Assembly: GCA_025548565.1 (NCBI GenBank)
Contig: JAJLPB010000003.1
Location: 310,001 to 374,000 of the forward strand
Length of the DNA: 64,000 nucleotides
Reading direction: 5' to 3'
From: Rugamonas sp. A1-17
Lineage (GTDB): Bacteria > Pseudomonadota > Gammaproteobacteria > Burkholderiales > Burkholderiaceae_D
This document shows positions 24,984 through 33,447 of the stretch, one piece after another (position 1 is the stretch's first letter; every line of letters starts with the position of its first letter). The notes below the pieces were generated by a model, which was not told the origin of the DNA, did not search any database, and saw only the letters and a list, made by a program, of their open reading frames with translations. Made by a program: the position numbers and the translations under genes.

Positions 24984-25661
24984 ATGCACCTGCGCGACCT
25001 GACTCAATTTCTCAAGGAACTGGCGGACAACAACAACCGTCCCTGGTTCATCATGAACAAACCGCGTTACGACATCCTGCGCGAAGAATTCCTGCAGGTG
25101 GTGACGGAGATGATAGGCGAGCTGGGCAAGTTCGACGCCGCGGTCAAGTTCTGCAATCCGAAGAAGGCGATGTTCCGCATCAACCGCGACGTGCGCTTCG
25201 CGCATGACAAGAGCCCGTACAAGACGCGCTTTTCGGCCGCCGTGGCGCCGAACGACCTGCGCCGTCCGAGCAAGGCCGGCGGGCCGACCTACTACATGCA
25301 GATCGACGGCAGCGGCAAGCTGCTGTTCGGCGCGGGCGAATACATGCCGCCGCCGGCGCGGCTGAAAGCGCTGCGCCAGCACATGGTCGAGGACGCGGCC
25401 GGCTTCAGCAAGGTGCTGAAGAATAAAAAATTGAAAGTCACCTTCGGCGACATCCAGAACGAAGGCAAGCTGATGCGTCCGCCCAAGGGATACGACCCCG
25501 AGCACGAGCACATCGAATACATCAAGCTGAAGAGTTTCTTTGTCTGGACCGAGATCGACCTGCCGCTGAACAAGCCGGAGCTGCTGGTGCCGATGATCGC
25601 CAGCGGCCTGAAGGATGCCTACCCGCTGGTCGAATGGATGCGCGCCGCCAAGGAAGAATAA
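24984..25661 (+). CDS. DUF2461 (TIGR02453) family protein
   Basis: A 225-residue soluble protein with the family landmarks F-L-K-E-L-A-D-N-N-N-R-P-W-F near the N terminus, F-R-I-N-R-D-V-R-F-A-H-D-K-S-P-Y-K in the middle and Y-Y-M-Q-I then E-Y-M-P-P. The family is widespread with unknown biochemical function. It begins nine bases after the protease gene and may be co-transcribed. It converges on gpsA across a 92-base palindrome. Confidence 0.85.
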   Translation: MHLRDLTQFLKELADNNNRPWFIMNKPRYDILREEFLQVVTEMIGELGKFDAAVKFCNPKKAMFRINRDVRFAHDKSPYKTRFSAAVAPNDLRRPSKAGGPTYYMQIDGSGKLLFGAGEYMPPPARLKALRQHMVEDAAGFSKVLKNKKLKVTFGDIQNEGKLMRPPKGYDPEHEHIEYIKLKSFFVWTEIDLPLNKPELLVPMIASGLKDAYPLVEWMRAAKEE

Positions 25662-25679
25662 AAAAAATTTGCGTAGAAA

Positions 25680-25771
25680 ATTGGGGTCAAGTCTGACATT
25701 CGGACACGAGCTCTGCCGTAGCGCGCGCGCTACGGCAGAGCTCGTGTCCGAATGTCAGACTTGACCCCAAT
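25680..25771. repeat. perfect 92-base palindrome (REP/MITE-like or bidirectional terminator)
   Basis: Bases 25680-25725 are the exact reverse complement of 25726-25771, with no unpaired base at the centre (alternating GC). The outer arms read TTGGGGTCAAGTCTGACA. It sits between two convergent genes, where it could stop both transcripts, and it has the look of a dispersed palindromic repeat moved by a RAYT-type transposase. No transposase gene is nearby. Confidence 0.8.
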
Positions 25772-25772
25772 A

Positions 25773-26801
25773 TTATTCGTCGCGGGGATCGCGGGCCAGC
25801 AGGCGCGAGACCATCGCTTGCGGCTGGTCGCCGTCGAACAGCACACCGGCCACCGCGTTGGTGATCGGCATGTCGACGCCCATCCTGGCCGCCAGCTCGC
25901 GCACGGCCTTGGAGCACGGCACGCCCTCGGCCACGTGGCCCAGCTCGTGCACGATGGCGTCCAGCGGCTTGCCCTGCGCCAGCCCGAGGCCGACGCGGCG
26001 GTTGCGCGACAGGTCGCCGGTGCAGGTCAGGATCAGGTCGCCCATGCCGGTCAGGCCCATGAAGGTTTCGGTTTGCCCGCCCAGCGCGGTGCCGAGACGG
26101 GTGATTTCCGCCAGCCCGCGCGTGATCAGCGCGGCGCGCGCGTTCAGCCCCAGTCCCAGTCCGTCGGCCACGCCGGTGGCGATGGCCAGCACGTTTTTCA
26201 CCGCGCCGCCCACTTCCACACCCACCAGGTCTTCGCTGGAGTACACGCGGATATTGCCGCCGTGGACGGCCGCCACCACGCAGTCGCGCAAGGCGGCCGA
26301 GTCGGAGGCGATGGTCAGCGCGCACGGCAGGCCCCTGGCCACTTCCTGCGCGAACGACGGGCCGGACAAGGCGCCGCCGGCCACGCCGGCACCCAGCACC
26401 TGCCGCACGATCTGGTGCGGCAGCAGGCCGGTGCCGTATTCGAAACCCTTGCACAGCCAGACCACGTTCGGTATCGCCCGCGTCTTCAACTGTTCCAGCA
26501 GCGGACGCAGGCCCGCCACCGGGCAGGCGGCGATCAGCAGGCTGTCCGGGCCGGCCACGTGGGCCAGCGCGGCGTCGAAATCGCCGGTGACCTGGAGGCC
26601 GGCGGGGAAGGGCTGGCCGGGCAGGTAGGCGCTGTTCTCGCGGGTGCGCGCCATGTCCTGCATGGCATCGCGGTTGCGGCCCCACAGCAGGACGTCGTGA
26701 CGCTGGGCCAGCGCCATGGCGACGGCGGTGCCCCAGGCGCCCGCGCCGAGCACGGCCACCTTGCGGACCGTGCCCGCGGCTTTGTTTGGATTATCTTGCA
26801 T
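25773..26801 (-). CDS. gpsA: NAD(P)-dependent glycerol-3-phosphate dehydrogenase
   Basis: The 342-residue protein has the N-terminal Rossmann motif [14 protein letters not shown], the GpsA signature W-L-C-K-G-F-E, a conserved substrate loop [13 protein letters not shown] with catalytic Lys, and the C-terminal [12 protein letters not shown]. It reduces dihydroxyacetone phosphate to sn-glycerol 3-phosphate for phospholipid synthesis. It is the last of the secB-SH3-gpsA minus-strand run. Confidence 0.95.
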   Translation of the reverse strand: MQDNPNKAAGTVRKVAVLGAGAWGTAVAMALAQRHDVLLWGRNRDAMQDMARTRENSAYLPGQPFPAGLQVTGDFDAALAHVAGPDSLLIAACPVAGLRPLLEQLKTRAIPNVVWLCKGFEYGTGLLPHQIVRQVLGAGVAGGALSGPSFAQEVARGLPCALTIASDSAALRDCVVAAVHGGNIRVYSSEDLVGVEVGGAVKNVLAIATGVADGLGLGLNARAALITRGLAEITRLGTALGGQTETFMGLTGMGDLILTCTGDLSRNRRVGLGLAQGKPLDAIVHELGHVAEGVPCSKAVRELAARMGVDMPITNAVAGVLFDGDQPQAMVSRLLARDPRDE

Positions 26802-26839
26802 GGGACCTCATTCGGTGCCGGATGGCACCGCTACGGCAA

Positions 26840-27283
26840 TTATATGCCCCAGACTTCGGAATTCTTGACGTAACCGACCAGGCCGTCGCGGTGACGCACC
26901 TTGAGCCAGCCGCCGGCGGCCGATTCGGTCACTTCCAGCAGCACGCCCTTGTCGGCGGTGAACACCGGCGCGGCGCTGTCGTCCGGCGTGGCGCGGATCT
27001 TCAGGTTGGGCGTGCGGATGATGACGTTGCGCTTGCCGGTCAGGCCCTTGGCCTCGGTCCAGGCCAGTTCGCCGTTGACGTCGCGCACCTTGAGCCATTC
27101 GCCGTAGGCCAGCACCACTTCCAGCGGCGCGCCACGGGGCACGACGAACAGTTTGCCGCCCTTGGTCGATGGCGCGTCGTACAGGATCACGGGCGCGGCG
27201 CCCACCGTTTTGAAGTCGAACGCGTGCCCGGCGCTTACCGCCAGCATCAGGGTCAGACCGGCAATCAAACGGGGAAGAGTCAT
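26840..27283 (-). CDS. SH3 domain exported protein
   Basis: A 147-residue protein with a signal peptide (MTLPRLIAGLTLMLAVSAGHA) and two SH3b-like repeats, about residues 30-75 and 85-140. The second ends with the typical W-L-K-V-R-H-R-D-G-L-V-G-Y-V. Bacterial SH3 domains of this type bind peptidoglycan or act in envelope assembly. Gene order between secB and gpsA is common in Oxalobacteraceae; the precise role is unknown. Confidence 0.78.
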   Translation of the reverse strand: MTLPRLIAGLTLMLAVSAGHAFDFKTVGAAPVILYDAPSTKGGKLFVVPRGAPLEVVLAYGEWLKVRDVNGELAWTEAKGLTGKRNVIIRTPNLKIRATPDDSAAPVFTADKGVLLEVTESAAGGWLKVRHRDGLVGYVKNSEVWGI

Positions 27284-27381
27284 GGCTTACCTTGCAGAGG
27301 GACAGCGCGCGAAGGCGCGGCGTGTCGGGGTGATACCGCTGCCGGACGTGGCGCCCGGCAGCGTCGTACTTCAGAAACGGC

Positions 27382-27867
27382 TTAGTGCGTGGTCGCGGCG
27401 CCGTCGGTTGCTGCTGGTGCTGCGGCGGCCGCGTCGGCGATCGCTTGCATGCGCTGCTGGTAGAACACTTCGAAGTTGATCTCGGCCAGGTGCACTGGTG
27501 GGAAACCGGCACGGGTGATCACGTCGGCGATGTTGGCGCGCAGGTAAGGGTAGACGATGTTCGGGCAACCGATGCCCAGCAGCGGATCGAGCTGCTCGGC
27601 TGGGATGTTGCGCGCTTCGAAGATACCGGCTTGCTTGCCTTCAACCAGGAACGCGACTTTGTCTTTGACTTTGGCGGTCACGGTGATGGTGACGGTCGAT
27701 TCGAACACGCCATCGGCCAGCGGCTCGGCGCCGACGTCCAGGGCGACTTCGATGGACGGCGCTTCCTGTTCCAGGAAGATCGCTGGGGAGTTCGGTTGTT
27801 CCAGCGACATGTCTTTCAGGTAGACGCGTTGGATTTGGAATACTGGTTGCAGGTTTTCGTCAGACAT
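27382..27867 (-). CDS. secB: protein-export chaperone SecB
   Basis: The 161-residue acidic protein carries SecB landmarks: [19 protein letters not shown] near the N terminus, the substrate-groove strand [11 protein letters not shown], the highly conserved [10 protein letters not shown], and [11 protein letters not shown]. The tetramer holds precursor proteins unfolded and passes them to SecA. It is followed by the SH3 and gpsA genes and preceded by grxC. Confidence 0.96.
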   Translation of the reverse strand: MSDENLQPVFQIQRVYLKDMSLEQPNSPAIFLEQEAPSIEVALDVGAEPLADGVFESTVTITVTAKVKDKVAFLVEGKQAGIFEARNIPAEQLDPLLGIGCPNIVYPYLRANIADVITRAGFPPVHLAEINFEVFYQQRMQAIADAAAAAPAATDGAATTH

Positions 27868-28020
27868 GGAACGCTTTCGTTATAGTGAAAACGAGCGGCA
27901 CGCGCCGCTCGGAATATGTTGGCTTGGTATGGAGCTCAAATCAAACGCGAGGGCAATTGTATCAAAACCATTAAGATTTCAAACTATTTCTGCGGCCCTC
28001 TCGTTGTTATTTGGGGGCGC

Positions 28021-28281
28021 TTAGCCGTTTAACAAGGGGGTCAGGCCGCCCGCCTGCTCCAGCGCGTACAAATCGTCGAAGCCGCCGACGTGGGTCTCGC
28101 CGATATAGATCTGCGGCACGGTGCGGCGGCCGGTCTTTTCCATCATCAGCATGCGCTGTTGCGGGTCGAGGTCGACGCGGATCTTTTCCAGCGTGGTCAC
28201 GCCCTTGGCTTCCAGCAGGCGCTCGGCGCGCACGCAGTAGGGGCACACGGCGGTGGTGTACATGATTACACGGGCAGTCAT
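28021..28281 (-). CDS. grxC: glutaredoxin 3
   Basis: The 86-residue protein has the dithiol active site C-P-Y-C at residues 13-16 and the later T-V-P-Q-I-Y-I-G and H-V-G-G-F-D-D-L glutathione-binding segments. The start at 28281 is the first Met before the strand MTARVIMYTTA. It reduces protein disulfides using GSH. It begins ten bases after the rhodanese gene, in the order rhodanese-grxC-secB. Confidence 0.95.
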   Translation of the reverse strand: MTARVIMYTTAVCPYCVRAERLLEAKGVTTLEKIRVDLDPQQRMLMMEKTGRRTVPQIYIGETHVGGFDDLYALEQAGGLTPLLNG

Positions 28282-28291
28282 CTTGACCTCC

Positions 28292-28693
28292 TTATTTGGC
28301 CAGCGGCAAGCCGGCTTTTTGCCATGCGGCAATGCCGCCGTCCAGGTTGACCACGTCCGCGAAGCCGGCCTTGGCCAGCACGCCGGCCGCCGAGTTGGCG
28401 CGCGCGCCGCTCTGGCAGACCAGGACCACGCTCTTGCTCTTGAACTTGTCCAGTTCGCCGATGCGCGTGGACAGCTCGCCCAACGGAATGTTCTTGGCGT
28501 CCGGCAGGTGGCCGGCGGCAAATTCCGTTGCTTCACGAACATCCACAACGGTGGCTTTGCTGCGGTTGATCAACAGCGTCACCTCTTGCGCGCTGGCGCG
28601 TTTGCCGCGCTGCGTCAGTACCGGCCAGAGCAGGGCGCCGCCCGAGAGGACCACGATGGCGATGATGAAAATATTGTCAATGAAGAATTTCAC
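28292..28693 (-). CDS. membrane-anchored rhodanese-like protein
   Basis: A 133-residue protein with one N-terminal membrane helix ([20 protein letters not shown]) and a rhodanese domain whose active loop C-Q-S-G-A-R-A carries the catalytic Cys at about residue 94. It transfers sulfur to thiol acceptors or acts in thiol redox. It leads the minus-strand run rhodanese-grxC-secB, like the YibN-grxC-secB order of other Proteobacteria. Confidence 0.88.
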   Translation of the reverse strand: MKFFIDNIFIIAIVVLSGGALLWPVLTQRGKRASAQEVTLLINRSKATVVDVREATEFAAGHLPDAKNIPLGELSTRIGELDKFKSKSVVLVCQSGARANSAAGVLAKAGFADVVNLDGGIAAWQKAGLPLAK

Positions 28694-28800
28694 AGGGTTC
28701 CAATGGTTTAAGTCAATGCGCGCATTATAAAATAGAAGCTGGAAGAGTTCTCGCAGTACCGGTTTTCCGTCCCGTTCAATCCTTTTTGAAGATAGTTCAA

Positions 28801-29547
28801 ATGTATAAAATCGTATTCATGCGCCATGGCGAGTCCACCTGGAACCTCTCGAACCGCTTCACCGGCTGGACCGACGTCGACCTGACCGAGAAGGGCATCG
28901 CCGAAGCCAAGGCGGCCGGCAAGGTGCTCAAGGAATCCGGCTACACCTTCGACCTGGCCTACACCTCGGTGCTCAAGCGCGCGATCCGCACGCTGTGGCT
29001 GACCATGGACGAGATGGACATGATGTACCTGCCGGTCAAGAACGACTGGCGTTTGAACGAGCGCCACTACGGCGCGCTGCAAGGACTGGACAAGGGCGAG
29101 ACCGCCGCCAAGTACGGCGACGACCAGGTGCTGGTATGGCGCCGCAGCTACGACACGCCGCCGCCGCCGCTGGCCGAGAACGACGACCGCGCCTCCTTCA
29201 ACGATCCGCGCTACGCCGGCCTGGCCAAGGCGCAGATCCCGCTGACCGAATGCCTGAAGGACACCGTGGCGCGCGTGATGCCGGCCTGGGACGAGGAAAT
29301 CGCCCCGGCCATCCGCGCCGGCAAGAAGATCATCATCTCGGCCCACGGCAACAGCCTGCGCGCGCTGATCAAGATGCTCGACGGTATCAGCGATGACGAC
29401 ATCGTCGGCCTGAACATCCCGAACGGCCAGCCGCTGGTGTATGAACTGGACGCCGACCTGAAGCCGATCCGCCACTACTACCTCGGCGACGCCGACGCCA
29501 TCGCCGCGGCGCAAGCCGCCGTGGCCAACCAGGGCAAGGCCAAGTAA
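28801..29547 (+). CDS. gpmA: 2,3-bisphosphoglycerate-dependent phosphoglycerate mutase
   Basis: The 248-residue protein starts [15 protein letters not shown] with the phosphohistidine R-H-G-E, has E-R-H-Y-G in the middle and the second catalytic His in [10 protein letters not shown]. It interconverts 3- and 2-phosphoglycerate in glycolysis. The ATG at 28801 gives the usual family length; an upstream TTG at 28786 is rejected. The stop is one base before the TTG start of the EnvC-like gene. Confidence 0.95.
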   Translation: MYKIVFMRHGESTWNLSNRFTGWTDVDLTEKGIAEAKAAGKVLKESGYTFDLAYTSVLKRAIRTLWLTMDEMDMMYLPVKNDWRLNERHYGALQGLDKGETAAKYGDDQVLVWRRSYDTPPPPLAENDDRASFNDPRYAGLAKAQIPLTECLKDTVARVMPAWDEEIAPAIRAGKKIIISAHGNSLRALIKMLDGISDDDIVGLNIPNGQPLVYELDADLKPIRHYYLGDADAIAAAQAAVANQGKAK

Positions 29548-29548
29548 T

Positions 29549-31075
29549 TTGTCGCATTTTTCCTTACGAGGCTGGCGCGGCGCCGCCACCAGCGCGGCGC
29601 TGATGCTGATGCTGCTGAATGGCGCGCACGCCGCGCCGTTCAGCAAGACCACCGAGCGCAGCAAGCAGAAAGCGGCGGCCGAGGCCGAGCGCGCCAGCCT
29701 GCAGCAGAAGCTCAGCGCGCTCAAGAAAGACATCGGCAAGACCGAGAGCGCCAAGGACGACGCGGCCGACACGCTGGCCGAGTCCGAACAGGCGATCTCG
29801 GACGCCAACCGCTCGCTGCGCGACCTGGCGCAGGAGCAGGGCGACACCAACACCAAGCTGCAACAGCTCGCCGTCGAACACGACAAGCTGGCGGCCACGG
29901 TCGCCCAGCAGAAACAGCAGCTGGCCAAGCTGCTGCGCGAGCAGTACGTCGCCGGCAACGAGGACCGCATCAAGCTGCTGCTGTCCGGCGACAACCCCAA
30001 CCGCATCAACCGCGACCTGCAGATGATGTCCTATGTGTCGCAGGCGCAGGCGCGGCTGCTGGACTCGCTGCGCGCCAACCTGAAGGCGGTCGAGGTCAAC
30101 CAGGCCGCGGCGCAGAACGCCAAGGACGAGCTGCAGGAAATCGCGGCCGAGGAAATGGAACAGAAGGCCAAGCTGGAGCAGGAGAAGGGCCGCCGTGCCG
30201 CGCTGCTGGCCTCGCTGTCGAAGAAACTGGTGGCCCAGCGCAAGGAAGCCGGCAACGTCGAGCGCGACGAGCAGCGCCTGACCGGCCTGGTCGACAAGCT
30301 GGGCAAGTTGATCCAGGAGCAGGCGATCGCCGCCGCCGCCGAGAAGAAGCGGCAGGAACTGGCCGCCGCCCGCGCCAGGGCCGAAGCGGAAGCCCGGGCC
30401 GAGGCCAAAGCCAAGGCCGACGCCGAGGCGCGCGCGCTGGCCAAGGCCAAGGCGGCCGAGGCGGAACGCCAGCGCCTGGCCAAGGCCAACGCCGCCAAGT
30501 CCGGCACCATCAAGCCGCCGCCGTCCAAGCCCGACGCGATCGACGCCGACGAACCGAAAGTGGCGCAGCAGCCTGCGCGCCCGCCGGAACCGGTCAAGCC
30601 GCCGCCGCGCGAGGAGGAGCCGGCCAGGCCGGCGGCCAAGGCGGCCGACATCGCATTGGCGCCGGCCGTGCCATCCGGCGCGCCGTTCGCCAGCCTGAAG
30701 GGACAGCTGCGCGCGCCCGTCAGCGGCAAGGTCGCCGCCAAATTCGGCACCAAGCGCGGCGACGGCCCAAGCTGGAAGGGGATGTTCATCCGCACCGGCG
30801 AGGGCGCCGAGATCCGTTCCATCGCCGGCGGCAAAATCATTTTCGCCGACTGGCTGCGCGGCTTCGGCAACATGATCATCGTCGACCACGGCGGCCAGTA
30901 TTGGAGCATCTACGGCAATTGCGAGTCGCTGCTCAAACGGGTCGGCGACGTCGTCAAAGCCGGCGACTCGATCGCCAGCGCAGGTAACAGCGGCGGCAAC
31001 GAGGAATCGGGGCTATACTTTGAGCTTCGCCATCAGGGCACGGCATTCGATCCGGCTGGCTGGGTCAAGTTTTAA
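29549..31075 (+). CDS. EnvC-like murein hydrolase activator (degenerate LytM domain)
   Basis: The 508-residue protein starts with TTG one base after gpmA and has a signal peptide (to about residue 29), long coiled coils (residues 35-260), a Lys/Ala- then Pro-rich linker, and a C-terminal M23/LytM domain from about residue 395. The domain lacks the zinc ligands of active peptidases: W-K-G-M-F-I stands where H-x-G-V-D-I is usual, and Y-G-N-C replaces Y-x-H-L. This matches EnvC, which activates amidases at the septum rather than cutting peptidoglycan. Confidence 0.85.
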   Translation: MSHFSLRGWRGAATSAALMLMLLNGAHAAPFSKTTERSKQKAAAEAERASLQQKLSALKKDIGKTESAKDDAADTLAESEQAISDANRSLRDLAQEQGDTNTKLQQLAVEHDKLAATVAQQKQQLAKLLREQYVAGNEDRIKLLLSGDNPNRINRDLQMMSYVSQAQARLLDSLRANLKAVEVNQAAAQNAKDELQEIAAEEMEQKAKLEQEKGRRAALLASLSKKLVAQRKEAGNVERDEQRLTGLVDKLGKLIQEQAIAAAAEKKRQELAAARARAEAEARAEAKAKADAEARALAKAKAAEAERQRLAKANAAKSGTIKPPPSKPDAIDADEPKVAQQPARPPEPVKPPPREEEPARPAAKAADIALAPAVPSGAPFASLKGQLRAPVSGKVAAKFGTKRGDGPSWKGMFIRTGEGAEIRSIAGGKIIFADWLRGFGNMIIVDHGGQYWSIYGNCESLLKRVGDVVKAGDSIASAGNSGGNEESGLYFELRHQGTAFDPAGWVKF

Positions 31076-31089
31076 GGTTTGCGGAAAAA

Positions 31090-32646
31090 ATGGGCAACAA
31101 AGTCAAGAGCATCGGCCTGATCGGCCTTGGGATGGTGGCCGGGGTTGCCGTCTCCCTGCAGTTTTCCGCCATCGCGCAAAAGGTCACCGGCTCGCCGCTG
31201 CCGCTGGAGGAGCTGCGCCAGCTGTCCGACGTCTTCGGCTTGATCAAGACCGATTACGTTGAAAACGTCGATGACAAGAAGCTGCTCACCGAAGCCATTT
31301 CCGGCATGGTGGCCTCGCTCGACCCGCACTCGGTCTACCTGGACAAGAAAGCCTTCCGCGAAATGCGCGAGACCGTGGCCGGCAAATTCGTCGGCATCGG
31401 CATCGAGGTCGGCATGGAGGACGGCTACATCAAGGTGGTCTCGCCGATCGAGGATTCGCCCGCCTTCAAGGCCGGCATCAAGACCGGTGACCTGATCACC
31501 CGCATCGACGGCACGCCGATCAAGGGCCTGACGCTGGACGAAAGCGTCAAGAAGATGCGCGGCGAGCCGCACTCCAAGGTCACCGTCACCATCAGCCGCA
31601 AGGACGAGGACAAGCCGCTCAACCTGACCATCGTGCGCGAGGAGATCCGCGTGCAGAGCGTCAAGGCCAAGATGATCGAGCCGGGTTACGCGTGGCTGCG
31701 CATCTCGCAGTTCCAGGAGCCGACCGTCGAGGACATGGCCCGCAAGCTCACCGCGCTGTACGCGCAGGACCCGCACATCAAGGGCCTGGTGCTGGACCTG
31801 CGCAACGATCCGGGCGGCGTGGTGCCGGGCGCGATCGGCGTCTCGGCCGCCTTCCTGCCCAAGGATTCGGTGATCGTCTCGACCAACGGCCAGCTGCTCG
31901 ACTCCAAACAGACCTTCTACGGCCGCAGCGAGTTTTATTCCGCGCGCGCCAAGAACGATCCGCTGGCCAAGCTGCCGGCCGCGCTCAAGGACGTGCCGAT
32001 GGTGGTGCTGGTCAACGCCGGTTCGGCGTCGGCCTCGGAAATCGTCGCCGGCGCGCTGCAGGACTACAAGCGCGCCACCATCATGGGCACGCAGACCTTC
32101 GGCAAGGGCTCGGTGCAGACGCTGCGCCAGCTGACCGCCGACACCGCGGTCAAGCTGACCACGGCGCGCTACTACACGCCGCACAACCGCTCGATCCAGG
32201 CGCGCGGCATCGTGCCGGACCTGATGGTCGACGAAACCGCCGACGGCGATGGCTTGAACAGCCTGCGCGTGCGCGAATCCGACCTGCAAAAGCACCTGAA
32301 CAACGACAAGGACCCGGACGGCGACAGCGCCGCCCAGAAGGCCCTGACCGCGCAGCGCGACGAGCTGGAAGACGACCAGCGCGCGGCCGCGCTGGCGAAG
32401 AAAGCCAAGCCGGTGGAATTCGGCTCCAAGGACGACTTCCAGCTGGCGCAGGCGATCAACCACTTCAAGGGCTTGCCGGTCAAGCTGTCGAAGGTGGAGG
32501 CGGCGCCCGCCGCCGGCGGCGAGGTTGGCGAGATCAAGTCGGACAGCAAGTCCGACAAGACCGACATCAAGCCGGCCGCCAAGCCGGATTCCAAACCCAA
32601 GGCCAGCGACCGGAAGCCGGCCTTGAAACACCCAGTGACCCAATAA
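31090..32646 (+). CDS. S41 family C-terminal processing peptidase (CtpA-like)
   Basis: The 518-residue protein has an N-terminal signal or anchor, a CtpA N-terminal domain, a PDZ domain (residues about 90-175, F-V-G-I-G-I-E-V-G) and a tail-specific protease domain with the catalytic Ser in N-A-G-S-A-S-A-S-E and the Lys in F-G-K-G-S-V-Q-T-L. The C-terminal 80 residues are an Ala/Lys-rich extension. It trims exported proteins at their C terminus. EnvC and Ctp genes together are common in Proteobacteria. Confidence 0.92.
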   Translation: MGNKVKSIGLIGLGMVAGVAVSLQFSAIAQKVTGSPLPLEELRQLSDVFGLIKTDYVENVDDKKLLTEAISGMVASLDPHSVYLDKKAFREMRETVAGKFVGIGIEVGMEDGYIKVVSPIEDSPAFKAGIKTGDLITRIDGTPIKGLTLDESVKKMRGEPHSKVTVTISRKDEDKPLNLTIVREEIRVQSVKAKMIEPGYAWLRISQFQEPTVEDMARKLTALYAQDPHIKGLVLDLRNDPGGVVPGAIGVSAAFLPKDSVIVSTNGQLLDSKQTFYGRSEFYSARAKNDPLAKLPAALKDVPMVVLVNAGSASASEIVAGALQDYKRATIMGTQTFGKGSVQTLRQLTADTAVKLTTARYYTPHNRSIQARGIVPDLMVDETADGDGLNSLRVRESDLQKHLNNDKDPDGDSAAQKALTAQRDELEDDQRAAALAKKAKPVEFGSKDDFQLAQAINHFKGLPVKLSKVEAAPAAGGEVGEIKSDSKSDKTDIKPAAKPDSKPKASDRKPALKHPVTQ

Positions 32647-32673
32647 CGGCGGGCGCGCCGCCGGCCTGAGACG

Positions 32674-33423
32674 ATGAACGACTCGCAACTGCTGCGCTAC
32701 TCGCGCCACATCCTCCTCGACGAAATCGGCATCGAAGGCCAGCAAAAGCTGCTGGCCGCGCATGCGTTGGTGATCGGCGCCGGCGGCCTCGGTTCGCCGG
32801 CCGCCATGTACCTGGCGTCGGCCGGCGTCGGCCACATCACGCTGGTCGACAACGACACCGTCGACCTCACCAACCTGCAGCGCCAGATCGCCCACACCAC
32901 GGAGCGGGTCGGCCAGCCCAAGGCCGAATCGGCGCGCGTCACGCTGGCGCAGATCAATCCCGAGATCGAAGTCACCGCGCTGACCGAGCGCGTGGACGAC
33001 GCCCGCCTGGCCGAACTGGTGGCGCAGGCCGACGTGGTGCTCGACTGCACCGACAACTTCGCCACGCGCCACGCCGTCAACCGCGCCTGCGTCGCGCTGG
33101 GCAAGCCGCTGGTGTCGGGCGCGGTGATACGCTTCGACGGCCAGGTCAGCGTGTTCGATCCGCGCGGCGGCGCGCAGCCCTGCTATTCCTGCCTGTTCCC
33201 GCAGGACCAGAAGTTCGAGGACGTGGCCTGTTCCACCATGGGCGTGTTCGCGCCGCTGGTGGGTGTGGTGGGCGCGATGCAGGCGGCCGAAGCGCTCAAG
33301 CTGCTGATGGGCGTGGGCGCCTCGCTGGCCGGACGCCTGTTGATGCTGGACGGTCTGCACATGGAGTGGACCAGCATCGGTGTGGGGCGCAACGGCGATT
33401 GCCCGGTCTGCGCAAAAAAATAA
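32674..33423 (+). CDS. moeB: MoeB/ThiF-type sulfur-carrier adenylyltransferase
   Basis: The 249-residue E1-like enzyme shows the ATP motif G-A-G-G-L-G-S-P, the D-N-D-x-V-D-L-T-N-L-Q-R-Q segment, the Zn-binding CysXXCys pairs (C-Y-S-C and C-P-V-C at the very C terminus) and A-C-S-T-M-G-V-F-A-P. Length equals E. coli MoeB. It adenylates the C terminus of a small sulfur carrier (MoaD or ThiS); which one cannot be told here, so the symbol is tentative. Confidence 0.85.
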   Translation: MNDSQLLRYSRHILLDEIGIEGQQKLLAAHALVIGAGGLGSPAAMYLASAGVGHITLVDNDTVDLTNLQRQIAHTTERVGQPKAESARVTLAQINPEIEVTALTERVDDARLAELVAQADVVLDCTDNFATRHAVNRACVALGKPLVSGAVIRFDGQVSVFDPRGGAQPCYSCLFPQDQKFEDVACSTMGVFAPLVGVVGAMQAAEALKLLMGVGASLAGRLLMLDGLHMEWTSIGVGRNGDCPVCAKK

Positions 33424-33447
33424 CACTAACCGGAAGGAGACTGTATC

